A DNA stretch of 64,000 nt, from positions 7,265,459 through 7,329,458 of the forward strand of contig NC_080543.1 in the NCBI RefSeq assembly GCF_028640845.1, given 5' to 3'. The DNA comes from Ahaetulla prasina. Lineage: Eukaryota > Chordata > Lepidosauria > Squamata > Colubridae. The notes under the pieces are model-generated. The model ran no database searches and was not told where the DNA came from. It saw only the letters and a program-made list of their open reading frames with translations. Below are positions 21,143-30,744 of the stretch, one piece after another. The first letter of the stretch is position 1; every line of letters begins with the position of its first letter. Made by a program: the position numbers and the translations under genes.

Positions 21143-21555
21143 AGATGATGAGGGGACTGGAGGCTAAAACATATGAAGAACGGCTGCAGGAACTGGGGAC
21201 GTCTAGTCTAGTGAAAAGAAGGACTTGGGGAGACATGTTAGCAGTCTTCCAATATCTCAGGGGCTGCCCCAAAGAAGAGGGAGTCAAGCTATTCCCCAAA
21301 GCACCTGAGGGTAGTACAAGAAGCAACGGATGGAAACTCATCAAGGAGAGAAGCAACTTAGAACTGAGGAGAAATTTCCTGACAATCAGAACAATTAATG
21401 AGTGGAACAACTTGCCTGCAGAAGTTGGGAAATGCCCCAACACTGCAAGTTTTTAAGAAGATGTTGGATAACCATTTGTCTGAAGTGGTGTAAGTTTTCC
21501 TGCCTGGGCAGGGGGTTGGACTAGAAGACCTCCAAGGTCCCTTCCAACTCTGTGG
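21143..21555 (+). mobile_element. CR1 LINE ORF2 C-terminus and 3' end
   Basis: Frame 21022-21456 encodes [35 protein letters not shown] and NEWNNLPAEVGK, then a frameshift. 3' UTR GGGGGTTGGACTAGAAGACC then CCTTCCAACTCTGTGG(TTA)n. Confidence 0.88.
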
Positions 21556-22240
21556 TTATTATTATTAAAAAGAAAATAAGTCCAGTTTGCTTCTTGAAAA
21601 AAAGCACCTTTGAGACAACCACGACCTGGATGAGTGAGAATCTCCATAGATGCTTGTGATACACATTTTACTTTTATCGGTCCTTGCAGTTTGTACTTGG
21701 ACAACCAATTCAAGCAACAATTCAATTTCCTACCGCACATCTCACTTCGATCTACCAGCTTCACTTGAGCTTCGTTTGCATTGTCGCCCAATCTTAACCC
21801 AAAAATTTATTTATACACACACTCTAATATTTGGTTAGCATAAATCGCTATTGTCCTCTCCTCTGAAGGAACGCATATATGTCAAGTTTCCAAGAACAGA
21901 TTCCACAGCAACTGCCTTTTGTATTGATTAGTCCTCCGAGGTCTTTTTCTCAATTATTTTTTTTTAAAGCAAACATGTATTACAGTTCTTTAAAGGCGTA
22001 CCTTTAAAAGGTATGACCTCCCATTAACCTCCAACATACATTTCTGATTCCGTTCCCGAGGAGCTATTTAAAAATGAGACCATTTTGTATTTAAAGTCTA
22101 AACAGATACATTTGAAAAGAAAAGGAAAAATTAAAAAAATTAATGTAAAAAATTTACATGTAAAATGTAAAAAAATTATTTAATTATCCAGCATTAATAA
22201 GACAGGTATTATTTAGAAAAAGGATTTATATTACCTAAAA
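21556..22240. other. Nothing recognised
   Basis: AT-rich, unique-looking. A frame at 21650-21838 has no recognisable domain. Confidence 0.45.
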
Positions 22241-22284
22241 GTATAGATATATACATAAGCTTCCTAACAAACAGGAAGCAGCAG

Positions 22285-23100
22285 GTGAAGCTAAGCAAGA
22301 TCACATCAAATACCTGTACAATTAGCACAGGGGCCCCCCAAGGCTGTGTGCTCTCCCCTCTTCTCTTCTCTCTGTATACCAATGACTGCATCTCCAATGA
22401 TCCATCTGTTAAGCTACTGAAGTTTGCAGATGACACAACAGTGATTGGTCTCATTCGAGACAATGACGAATCCGCATATAGACGAGAGGTCGAACGACTA
22501 GCCTTGTGGTGCAACCAAAACAATCTGGAACTGAACACACTCAAAACCGTAGAAATGGTGGTAGACTTTAGGAGAAACCCTTCCATACTTCCACCTCTCA
22601 CAATACTAGACAACACAGTATCAACAGTAGAAACCTTCAAATTTCTAGGTTCTACCATATCGCAAGATCTAAAATGGACAGTTAACATCAAAAACATCAT
22701 CAAAAAAGCACAACAAAGAATGTTCTTTCTGCGCCAACTCAGAAAGCTCAAACTGCCCAAGGAGCTGCTGATCCAATTCTACAGAGGAATTATTGAGTCT
22801 GTCATCTGCACCTCTAGAATAGTCTGCTTTGGCTCTGCCACCCAACAAGACAGACACAGACTTCAGAGGATCATTAGAACGGCAGAAAAAACAATGGCTA
22901 CCAACCTGCCTTCCATTGAGGACCTGTATACTGCACGAGTCAAAAAGAGGGCTGGGAAAATATCTACAGACCCCTCACATCCTGGACATAAACTGTTTCA
23001 ACTCCTACCCTCAAAACGACGCTATAGAGCACTGCACACCAGAACAACTAGACACAAGAACAATTTTTCCCCGAAGGCCATCACCCTGCTAAACAATTAA
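22285..23100 (+). pseudogene. LINE reverse transcriptase remnant (ORF2 C-terminal part)
   Basis: 271 residues, uninterrupted. Near the N-terminus is the RT motif GAPQGCVLSPLLF (residues about 16-28), then the catalytic FADD box (about residues 47-50), and a thumb/C-terminal part with VETFKFLGSTISQDLKW, AQQRMFFLRQLRKLKLP and LHTRTTRHKNNF. ORF2 normally also has an upstream APE endonuclease and fingers region, all missing here, so this cannot act alone. Stop TAA at 23098. The lack of internal stops implies a fairly recent insertion. Confidence 0.9.
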
Positions 23101-23387
23101 TTCCCTCAACACTGTCAAACTATTTACTAAATCTGCACTCCTATTAATCTTCTCATCGTTCCCATAACCAATCTCCTCCCACTTATGGCTGTATGGCTGT
23201 AACTTTGTTGCTTGTATCCTTACGATTTGTATTGATATTGTTTCCTGATTGCTTATTTGTACCCTATGACTATCTTTAAGTGTTGTACCTTATGATTCTT
23301 GATGAACGTATCTTTTCTTTTATGTACACTGAGAGCATATACATCAAGACAATTTCCTTGTGTGTCCAATCACAGTTAGCCAATAAA

Positions 23388-23526
23388 AAATTCTATTCTA
23401 TTCTATTCTATTCTATTCTATTCTATTCTATTCTATTCTATTCTATTCCATTCCATTCCATTCCATTCCATTCCATTCCATTCCATTCTATTCTATTCTA
23501 TTCTATTCTATTCTATTCTATTCTAT
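23388..23526. repeat. (ATTCT)n tail with internal (ATTCC)n block
   Basis: TTCTA repeats, a homogeneous TTCCA block at about 23446-23486, then TTCTA again. It grew from the LINE 3' end. Confidence 0.95.
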
Positions 23527-23535
23527 AGTATAGGT

Positions 23536-23767
23536 CAGTGATGGCTAACCTTTTCTGAATACGCCCGAACCCCCCAAATGCAATGTGCATGCAGCCCCCT
23601 TGCATGCCCCCCCACGCATACTTGAGTGACCCCTGTGCATGTGCTCCACCCACCCCACATGTGCGCCCCAGCACGCACCCTCCACATGCTCTCCACACCT
23701 GCGCATGCGCGGCAGAGACCCAACAACTAGCTGGCTGGTGGGAGGTTTGCGTGCATGTGCAGCGGTG
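23536..23767. mobile_element. hAT-like element (CAGTGATGGCTAACC family)
   Basis: Left end CAGTGATGGCTAACCTTTTC; interior rich in CATGCGC and CCCC. The right end is lost where CR1 sequence starts at 23768. Confidence 0.6.
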
Positions 23768-24010
23768 CTGAACTGGAGGCTAAAACATATGAAGAACGGC
23801 TGCAGGAACTGGGTATGTCCAATTTAATGAAAAGGAGGACTAGGGGAGACATGATAGCAGTCTTCCAATATCTCAGGGGCTGCCACAAAGAAGAGGGAGT
23901 CAAGCTATTCTCCAAAGCACCTGAGGGCAGGACAAGAAGCAATGGGTGGAAACTCATCAAGGAGAGAAGCAACTTAGAACTCAGTGGAAATTTCCTGACA
24001 GTTAGATTCT
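23768..24010 (+). mobile_element. CR1 LINE ORF2 C-terminal fragment
   Basis: Encodes [36 protein letters not shown], then NLELSGNFLTVR before losing homology. Confidence 0.87.
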
Positions 24011-24112
24011 TGCTAGGATTCAGATTAGTTTTCCAAGTCTAACTTCAGAGTAGGAAGAAAAAATAGACATCATTGGAAGTGGACTCTCTGTGTTACTCAG
24101 TAGGCTCTGGTT

Positions 24113-24307
24113 CAGAGGTGGGCTTCGCTCGTGCACGCACCTTCTGCACATACGTGTGGCCTTCTGCGCATGTGTGCAGCCTTCTGCACATGCACGCACG
24201 CGGCTTAAAAAATGCAGTAAAATTGGACCGCATAGTGCCGGGCCCACTTGCAGGTCACAATTACCGGTTCAAGTGAACTCATACGAACCGGCTGAATCCC
24301 ACCCCTG
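24113..24307. mobile_element. hAT-like element (ACCGGTT family, 195 bp)
   Basis: CAGAGGTGGGCTTCGC left end and CTGAATCCCACCCCTG right end, with a perfect 8-bp duplication CTCTGGTT (24105-24112, 24308-24315). Confidence 0.87.
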
Positions 24308-24342
24308 CTCTGGTTGCAAGTATTAAATCTGGTTATTGTATT

Positions 24343-24540
24343 ACAGGTACTCCTTGAGTTATAAATTCATTTAGTGACCATTGAGGTAAATTGAGGACAC
24401 ACAGAACGATATTGCAGGTTAATTTAAGGAAGTCACTGCAGCAAGGTAAATAAGCCCTGAAAGTCATAGACAATGACGTTCAAGGGTTAGCAAAAGTTGC
24501 TAAAGGTCTGGGGGCCATTAGCTGCCCATACCTGCTCTCT
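24343..24540 (+). mobile_element. Degenerate Tigger-like fragment
   Basis: TTACAGGTACTCCTTGAGTT left end and CATTTAGTGACCATTGAGG. The rest is strongly diverged. Confidence 0.45.
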
Positions 24541-24547
24541 AAACTCC

Positions 24548-25049
24548 TGTTCTGTCCCCCTCAATTAATTAGCCGGCACTATCAGCTCTGGCAGCAAGCT
24601 AGCGAGCATCTTCCAAGTGTCTCTGTTATCCCCCTTGATGCCGATGAGTCAACAAACAGTACTTCAGCTCTAGTCAAGCAGTTGATTTGCCTGCTACGAA
24701 GAGGCATAGCAACCCTTGCTGCTTTTATATCCTGTGGGGTGTGGCTCCATGACTCAGCACTTCCTAGGCCTGCCCTACCCCTGCTTCTGTTGTTCCTGCC
24801 TCTCCTGCCTACGAAACCTAGGGTCCAGCCAGGCCTGATTGCCATCAGCTGGGTCTGAAGGCATGGCCTGGGGGGGGAAGAGTCAGGGGACGGAGGCCTC
24901 GTTATCTCTTCCACCTGGCCTGCCTCTGGCTCCTGGAGCTGAGCCAGGGAAGCCGGTGCTCCCGAGGTAAGTCCTGATGGCCCTTCCCCCTCACTTTCCA
25001 AGTCACTTTCTGGCAGAGGCCCCGGCTCGGGGGGGGCGCAGACACAACA
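24548..25049 (-). mobile_element. Solo LTR, family 3, minus strand
   Basis: + strand ends TGTTCTGTCC and GACACAACA, exact 5-bp duplication ACTCC (24543-24547, 25050-25054). Minus-strand TATA box GGATATAAAAGC (complement 24721-24733). The LTR-overlapping frame is present but a long C run near the LTR start (25031-25036) shifts it; downstream the ESEGEG acidic part and a basic W-x-D-P-R-F-R-R-type segment remain in different frames. Confidence 0.87.
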
Positions 25050-25570
25050 ACTCCCAAGCTTCTAGTCCTCATCCCTTTTAAAGTTGAAACAGGACCTATT
25101 GACTCTAAACACGAAGGCTCAAGCAACATGTGATGGTTTGCAAATTGTGCTAGACTTAAGCTTCGCGTGAGTCAACAGGGCCCATAAAATGTCATACTTC
25201 CCAGATTACGGCTCAACCAGGGTTTGTTCCAACTGCACTCACACGAAAGAGCAAGCCACAAACAAAGAGAAGGACACTCTACTTGCCTTTCAAGTCATAA
25301 AAGGATTCCTGCCTTTCAAAAAGGCTTCCTTTTCTTCTGCTCCATTGCAAGCAGCCGTTGAGGTACGATTCAGTGCCAATTTCCTACCTAGAGCCCGTTT
25401 AAATGATATTGTGAATACTATTGTTAATAGAAAAATCTACTTGCCATGCTGGCTGGAAATATAAACCGGCCGTGTTTTCAAGCACAGATTGCTCACTTCT
25501 GCTGACATCCTGCGTAGATTCCTTTATTCCTTCCCTATAACTTCTTGCTTGGGGTTTAAGGCCAAAAGGG
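25050..25570. other. Nothing recognised
   Basis: No repeat ends recognised. A frame at 25189-25464 has no known domain. Confidence 0.45.
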
Positions 25571-25747
25571 GAGAATGGAATGGAATGGAATAGAATAGAA
25601 TAGAATAGAATAGAATAGAATAGAATAGAATAGAATAGAATAGAATAGAATAGAATAGAATAGAATAAGGAATAGAAGAGAACAGAACAGAAAAAGGAAT
25701 AGAACAGAACAGAATAGAATAAGGACTAGAATAAAACAGAACAGAAC
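25571..25747. repeat. (AATAG)n with (AACAG) variants
   Basis: GAATG, then about 100 bp of GAATA repeats, then AACAG variants. Confidence 0.95.
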
Positions 25748-25927
25748 AGAAATTTCCTGACAGTTAGAACAATCAATAAGTGGAACAACTTGCCTGCAGA
25801 AGTTGTGAATGCTCCAACACTGGAAATTATTAAGCAAATGTTGGATAACCATTTGTCTGAAATGGTGTAGAGTTTCTTGCCTGGGCAGGGGGTTGGACTA
25901 GAAGACCTCCAAGGTCCCTTCCAACTC

Positions 25928-25928
<1 letters not shown>
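25748..25928 (+). mobile_element. CR1 LINE 3' end
   Basis: AAATTTCCTGACAGTTAGAA, CAACTTGCCTGCAGAAGTTG, then GGTTGGACTAGAAGACCTCC and CCTTCCAACTCTG. Followed by its own (TTG)n/(TTA)n tail. Confidence 0.88.
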
Positions 25929-26019
<91 letters not shown>

Positions 26020-26145
26020 GAATAGAATAGAACAGAACAGAACAAGGAATAGAACAGAACAGAACAGAACAGAATAAGGACTAGAACAGAATAGAATAAG
26101 GGCTAGAATAAAATAGAACAGAACAGAACAGAACAGAACAGAATA
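25929..26145. repeat. (TTG)n-(TTA)n then (AATAG/AACAG)n
   Basis: TTG x about 13, TTA x about 17, then AACAG/AATAG pentamers continuing into a minus-strand CR1/L3 tail. The poly-Asn frame is an artefact. Confidence 0.95.
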
Positions 26146-26415
26146 GAATTCTTTATTGGCCAAGTGTGATTGGACACACAAGGAATTTGTCATTGGTGCA
26201 TAAGCTCTCAGTGTACATAAAAAGTAAAGATATATTCATCAAGAATCATAAGGTACAGCCAGTGGTGGGATTCAGCCAGTTCGCACCACTTCGGGAGAAC
26301 CGGCTGTAAAATTTCTGAGCAGTTTGGTGAACTGGTTGTTGGAAGAAATCATTAAGGCAGAGAACCGGTTGAATCCCACCACTGGGTACAACACTTAATG
26401 ATAGTCATAGGGTAC
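26146..26415 (-). mobile_element. CR1/L3-type LINE 3' tip split by a hAT MITE
   Basis: CTTTATTGGCCAAGTGTG, CAAGAATCATAAGGTACA up to 26259, then continuing at 26385 with GGTACAACACTTAATGATAG. The CR1/L3 consensus in other copies gives the pre-insertion sequence. Confidence 0.87.
26260..26384. mobile_element. hAT-type MITE (125 bp) with empty site known
   Basis: Ends CAGTGGTGGGATTCAGCC and GGTTGAATCCCACCACTG. Duplication GGTACAGC (26252-26259) and GGTACAAC (26385-26392), one mismatch. Uninterrupted CR1/L3 copies (for example near 50690 and 50878) read AAGGTACAACACTTA, confirming the insertion site and an 8-bp duplication. Confidence 0.92.
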
Positions 26416-26537
26416 AAATAAGAACAGAACAGAATAGAACAGAACAAGGAATAGAACAGAAAAGAACAGAACAAGGAATAGAACAGAACAGAACAGAACA
26501 GAACAGAATAAGGGATAGAACAGAACAGAATAGAATT
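26416..26537. repeat. (AACAG/AATAG)n pentamer array
   Basis: Degenerate pentamers that extend the CR1/L3 tail region. Confidence 0.9.
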
Positions 26538-26855
26538 CTAGCACTGATGATGTTACCTAGTTGGGTAATGAAATGTCTGCAAGAAAACAACCAAGCTCAG
26601 AAAGCACCAAGGACCCTTCCCTCTCCCCTCCCCTCCTCCGCAAACCCCACTCCCTTGTAGCACTGATGATGTTACCTAGTTGGGTAATGAAACGTCTGCC
26701 AAAAAACATCAAGCTCAGAGGGCACCAAGGACCTCAGAGTCCTCCTCCTCCTCCTCCTCCAATCCCACTCCCTTCTAGCACTGATGATGTTACCTAGTTG
26801 GGTACTAAAATGTCTCCAGGAAAACAACCAAGGTCAGAGAGCACCAAGGACTGTC
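26538..26855 (+). mobile_element. Three tandem Penelope-like terminal repeats (type ii) with hammerhead-like cores
   Basis: Unit period 118-119 bp. Each starts TAGCACTGATGATG. Core CTGATGA lies at 26544, 26663 and 26781; each is followed by GTTACC-TAGTT-GGGTAA (a hairpin with one G-U or mismatch) and GAAA in units 1 and 2 (ACTAAAA in unit 3), then TGTCTGCAAGAAAACAACC and CTCAGA..GCACCAAGGA. The CTGATGA-hairpin-GAAA order is that of a hammerhead core. Stems I and III were not established. A Penelope-like origin is an inference. Confidence 0.5.
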
Positions 26856-27320
26856 CGTTTTTCAAGCCATCCTTATTTCTTCAATGTTCCCTAAACAATT
26901 GTATTGTCTTTGGTTCTTTAAATGTCTCACCTCTCTGTCTTTTTGTGGATCTCATCAACTTCATCCAACCGTGACCTTCAGTCATATATACCACTTGTAT
27001 TTCCTTCATCCTGGTTATTCACTTTTCTAGAGATATTCGGTCTCTATTTTGGCCTGGCCCGTATATGCCTAAATTACTCTTCCTAAATCTCTTCCGATTT
27101 TATCACAAAAGACTGCTTTGTCCCTATATACAACTTAGCTTTACGATCCCACTGACAAAACCAACTTTAATGTCCATACATCACAGTAAACCTCTCCTCC
27201 ACCTTTCCATTTGTTTTTATGCATTCTTTATTTCCATCCTACACCTTTCTTCTTTTAATATTTTGCCTGGCACAGAAAATCAGCCCTTTTCATAACAGTA
27301 TCCATCTTTTGCAGGAGCTA
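26856..27320. other. Nothing recognised
   Basis: Pyrimidine-leaning, unique-looking; the frame 27065-27295 shows no domain. Confidence 0.45.
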
Positions 27321-27328
27321 TGCTAGGT

Positions 27329-27387
27329 CAGGTGTCTGCAAACTTGAAGTCCACAAGTCTTAAAAGAGCCAAGTTTGCGGACTCCTG
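27329..27387. mobile_element. 59-bp hAT-type MITE
   Basis: CAGGTGTCTGCAAACTTG left and CAAGTTTGCGGACTCCTG right, with a perfect 8-bp duplication TGCTAGGT (27321-27328, 27388-27395). The middle (AAGTCCACAAGTCTTAAAAG) shares sequence with the MITEs at 12592 and 28481. Confidence 0.9.
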
Positions 27388-27398
27388 TGCTAGGTCGC

Positions 27399-27909
27399 TG
27401 TTCTGTCTCCTTCCCCACTTCAGACCCACGAGCTGGCCTTCAGCCAGTGGATTCACGGCTCTTATCAGTCCTGGCAGAGAAATCGCAGCTGCCTGCCAAA
27501 GTTCAAACAAATGACTCCCGTAGCAAGACTTACAGCTCTTTTTGAAATGGTTCAGCTAAACTTTTGCCTCCTGTGGAGTGAGAGCAGTCCCAAAGCTCCT
27601 TATATATCCTGTGGGGTGGGGCTCCTGCCCCACCCTTCCCTTTGATGACACCGCCTCTCTAATCTTCTGGAGCGCGGGTCGATCCAAGCTTGATTATTAT
27701 TATTATCAGCTGGATCTGAAGGCGTAGCCTGAGGAAGGGAGGAATCAGGGGATGACGGCCTCATTACGTCCTCCGACTGGTCTGGTTCTGGCTCCTGGAG
27801 CCGAGCCAAAGGAATCGGTGCTCCCGAGGTAAGCCTTACCGGCCCTTCTCCCTCACTCTCGGAGTCACTTTCGGGCATGGGGCCAGGTTTGGGGGCTGGA
27901 GTCACAACA
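27399..27909 (-). mobile_element. Solo LTR, family 3, minus strand
   Basis: + strand ends TGTTCTGTC and AGTCACAACA. Duplication GTCGC (27394-27398) and GTCAC (27910-27914), one mismatch. Minus-strand TATA-like GGATATATAAGG at about 27598-27611. The frame from the LTR start encodes PESDSESEGEGP, then an insertion of four Asn codons ((TTA)n on +), then AWIDPRSRRLERR; it stays open for about 100 residues. Confidence 0.86.
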
Positions 27910-27950
27910 GTCACCTTCCCTCAATCCAGACATCTGTGTGGTGACTATAG

Positions 27951-28370
27951 GTCCGTGATGGGGAACCTATGGCACCCGTTCCAAATGTGGCACACAGAGC
28001 CCACTCTGTGGGCACATGCGCCGTTGCCAGCTGCTCTTCTGGTGTCTGACGTGCACATGTGTGCTGGCCAGCTGGTCTTCACGGGTGCTGGAGCACTGGA
28101 ATGTGGCCTGAAAATGGCCTGAAAATGGGCAAAAACCAGGCCATTTTCTGGGCCCTTGGGGGGCCATTTTCAGGCTGTGTTTTCCAGGCCATTTTTGGGT
28201 CTTTTCCAGGCTGTTTTTTGGGCCATTTCCGGGATGTTTTTTGAGCCATTTTCAGGCCATTTTTCAGGCTGAAAAATGGCCTGAAAATGGCCCAAAAAAT
28301 GACCCGGGAAAATGTCCCAAAAACAGCCTGGAAAAAAGCTTGGAAAATGGCCTGAAAACTTTGTCACATG
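27951..28370. mobile_element. hAT-like element with GGCCATTTTC inverted modules
   Basis: Left end CCGTGATGGGGAACCTATGG, then GGCACACAGAGCC and CTGTGGGCACATGCGCC, typical of a vertebrate hAT non-autonomous family. The right half (28095-28365) consists of many GGCCATTTTC and GAAAATGGCC modules, forming an imperfect hairpin. Confidence 0.62.
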
Positions 28371-28480
28371 ACTTAGCTTCTGGTGACTCAATAACACATC
28401 CAAGCAGGTTTTTTTAAAAAAATGACTGCACGGAAGTAGTATCCCATTCCTCCAGGAATTTTGCTTATCTTGGTCTAACA

Positions 28481-28574
28481 CAGGGGTCTGCAAACTTGGC
28501 TCTTTTAAGACTTGTAGACTTCAACTCCCAGAGTTCCTCAGCCATCTTAAAAGAGCCAAGTTTGCAGACCCCTG
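28481..28574. mobile_element. 94-bp palindromic hAT-type MITE
   Basis: CAGGGGTCTGCAAACTTGGC and its inverse, arms of about 30 bp. Perfect 8-bp duplication GTCTAACA (28473-28480, 28575-28582). Confidence 0.93.
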
Positions 28575-28582
28575 GTCTAACA

Positions 28583-29117
28583 CATAACCTTGCCATTTCT
28601 TGGTGGCCTTATTGTACAGAACTACAGAGAAGACCTAGAGAAGACACGCCACCGCAATTAGCAAAATGTGATTTAAGCCAAGGTTAGGAAGAGAACGTTA
28701 GAAAGAAACTCAAACTGAGTCTGCATTAAGGCTCGTTGGTTAAAGAAAGAAGGAAGAAAAATGCTGTCTGTCAGTCTTTAAGGATTTTCTCATTCTAGCT
28801 CAGGGGTGTCTTAAATTGGGGGGTGATGAGCTCCAAGGAGTAATTTAGGCATATCCTGGGAGTAATTTGAAATTGCCTGAATGTGAGTTGAAAATTCAGT
28901 TCGGCACTGCCACGCTAAAGAAGCTTGTGCAAAACATGGTGTCAAATAGGTGGCAGCATTCAAAGTCTATGCTGTCTCGAAATGCCGAAAAGTAAAGGCA
29001 GGATATTTACTTATTTAAATTGACTGGCCACCCAATTCCAATGGAGAGCTAGAAAAAACAAAAGAAATAGCTAAAAATGTTAAATCAGACAGCATGGAGT
29101 GAGTATTGTAATGTGTG
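28583..29117. other. Nothing recognised
   Basis: Unique-looking sequence without a supportable gene or repeat. Confidence 0.45.
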
Positions 29118-29125
29118 CATATATC

Positions 29126-29931
29126 CAAGGGTGGGATTCAGCCGGTTTAGACCAGTTCAAGCAAACTGGTAGTTCAGACAATCGGTTGGCCTCACCCACC
29201 CACCCGCCTGCCTCCGCCCTATCGTGTCCTATATTTCCTTCTTTCTCGCTGAGCTGATTCCCGCGGCACAGCTGATTTCTGCGCCTCCACTGTTCTACTT
29301 ACCGGGGTTGCCTTAGAAGGTGTTGTGCCTCGCCCGCCCCCCTCTCCGCAGCCGGGCCCCTCCCATCTCCTGATATCTGAGCCAGAGACTGATAGTGAAG
29401 AAGAATGGCCTGGCATGCCTCCAACCCCCAGCCCTGGCACCATGCCCAGACAGAATGAGCAAACAAACCTCCCCCCCCACAGCATGTGAGCAAGAAGCCA
29501 GCCACGAGCTAGAATTGCCAGCAGCTGACAAAACGTGGACAGATCCCCGCTTCCAGAGAATGGAGAGGCGACGTCAGCAAAAGGAAGGGAGGGGCAGGCC
29601 TGGATAAGTGCTGAGTCATGGAGCCACACCCCATGGCCTATATAAAGTCTGCTTTTTGGCATTCCTTGAGTCAGGCAAAGTCTAATCTGGTTGCTGAAGT
29701 CACATCTTGGATTCCTGCCTGCCCTGAGAACTCTGACAGGACTTTGGCAAAACTGCAGAGGCTTCGTGGCCACGCTTGATACAGACTTCCCAGACCCGGC
29801 CATCAGAGGAGGAGTGGGACACGACAGAAGGTAAGCAGCTGAGCTTCAATATTTTGAACGCTTTGTGCAAGTGTGTTAGGTGCGCACGTGCACACTGAAC
29901 TGGTTGTTAAACCGGTTGCAGCCCACCACTG
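29126..29931. mobile_element. hAT-like element hosting a solo LTR
   Basis: Left end CAAGGGTGGGATTCAGCC, right end GCAGCCCACCACTG. Flanks CATATATC (29118-29125) and TATGTATC (29932-29939) agree at 6 of 8. Interior has ACTGGTAGTTC and a TGATT..GCGCCTC segment also seen at 51190-51250 and 63920-63960. LTR inserted at 29321. Confidence 0.72.
29321..29826 (+). mobile_element. Solo LTR, family 2, with LTR-overlapping ORF
   Basis: TGTTGTGCCTCG start, GGGACACGACA end; exact 5-bp duplication GAAGG (29316-29320, 29827-29831). TATA box CTATATAAAG at about 29638-29647. The frame from T|GTT|GTG encodes Pro-rich then acidic residues, broken by a frameshift, then TWTDPRFQRMERRRQQK and a TAA stop just ahead of the promoter. 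Confidence 0.9.
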
Positions 29932-29945
29932 TATGTATCTATATC

Positions 29946-30723
29946 CAGCGGTCACCAACTGGTGGTCCGTGGACCACTGGTGGTCCGCGGGAAAATGTTG
30001 GTGGTCCTCAGAAAAATTATTTGCATTTTTTATATTGCATTAAAACAGGGGTCTCAAACTACAGCCCCTGGCTCGGATACGTGCAATGAACGTTTGTGTT
30101 GCTGCAGAGAGTCTCCCCCTTCAGGGTCTTTTTGTGTGTGTCGGACGGAGGCAGAAATTCCGATTCAGGGGCTGCTTCAGTTTCCTGGTGTGGGGCTTTA
30201 GGCGAAGGCTGGAGGGAAGCGCCGCTGGTGGCAAAGAGATGGAGGGCCTCGTTCCAGTGGGAAAGAATCATGGCCTGGAACTGGCTGACCATCTCAGCCT
30301 GCTGAGCCTCCAGATGCCGGTACCTGACCTTGCACTCCCACAGATTTTCCCTTTGCTTGGAAAGCCTATGCTCCTAGTCCTCAGTGAGATGCTTCTGCTG
30401 AGCCTCCTTCTCGGTCTGATCCAATCTGAACTGAGCTGTTTTGCCAACTCTTTCTCGTGGTGGTTGCTTAGCTCCAGCAACTGCTTCCCGTTGGGGCCCT
30501 AAGGAGCCTGGGTGGACAGAAGTGGCTGGCAAGGGAGGGGTGAGTAGAGGCTGGCGAGGCACCCCTTGATGTGAGTGACATTGAGATGGTCACGCCCACC
30601 CAGTCACATGACCACCTAGCCACGTCCACCCAGCCGGTCATTAGGCAGATCATATTAGTGGTCTGCGGGATTTAAAATTATGAATTTAGTGGTCCCTGAG
30701 GTCTGAAAGGTTGGTGACCCCTG
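29946..30723. mobile_element. hAT-like element carrying a host-like coding remnant
   Basis: Ends CAGCGGTCACCAACTGGTGG and AAAGGTTGGTGACCCCTG with a perfect 8-bp duplication TCTATATC (29938-29945, 30724-30731). The end sequences match the 196-bp element at 40863-41058. The interior starts a second hAT-like end at about 30056 (CAGGGGTCTCAAAC) and holds the coding remnant at 30104-30510, so it may be two nested elements. Confidence 0.82.
30104..30510 (-). pseudogene. Coiled-coil-like protein remnant inside a hAT element
   Basis: On the minus strand, one frame with one frameshift and two stops gives about 130 residues: KQLLELSNHHEKELAKQL, then LDQTEKEAQQKHLTED, stop, RLSKQRENLWECKV, YRHLEAQQAEMVSQFQAM and a Pro/Ser-rich tail. 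Charge pattern and spacing look like an alpha-helical coiled coil and unlike transposase. I do not recognise the source gene. No introns are visible over this length. It could be a captured host segment or a degraded transposon protein. Confidence 0.4.
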
Positions 30724-30744
30724 TCTATATCTATATTTCTAATT

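Larger units (their letters stand above)
22250..23526 (+). mobile_element. CR1/L3-type LINE, 5'-truncated, with long ATTCT tail
   Basis: Most complete copy of the family that seeds ATTCT tails here. It holds an RT fragment (see 22285-23100), a 3' UTR with CACTGAGAGCATATACATCA and CAATCACAGTTAGCCAATAA, and a tail of about 140 bp. 5'-truncated in the RT domain. Confidence 0.9.
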
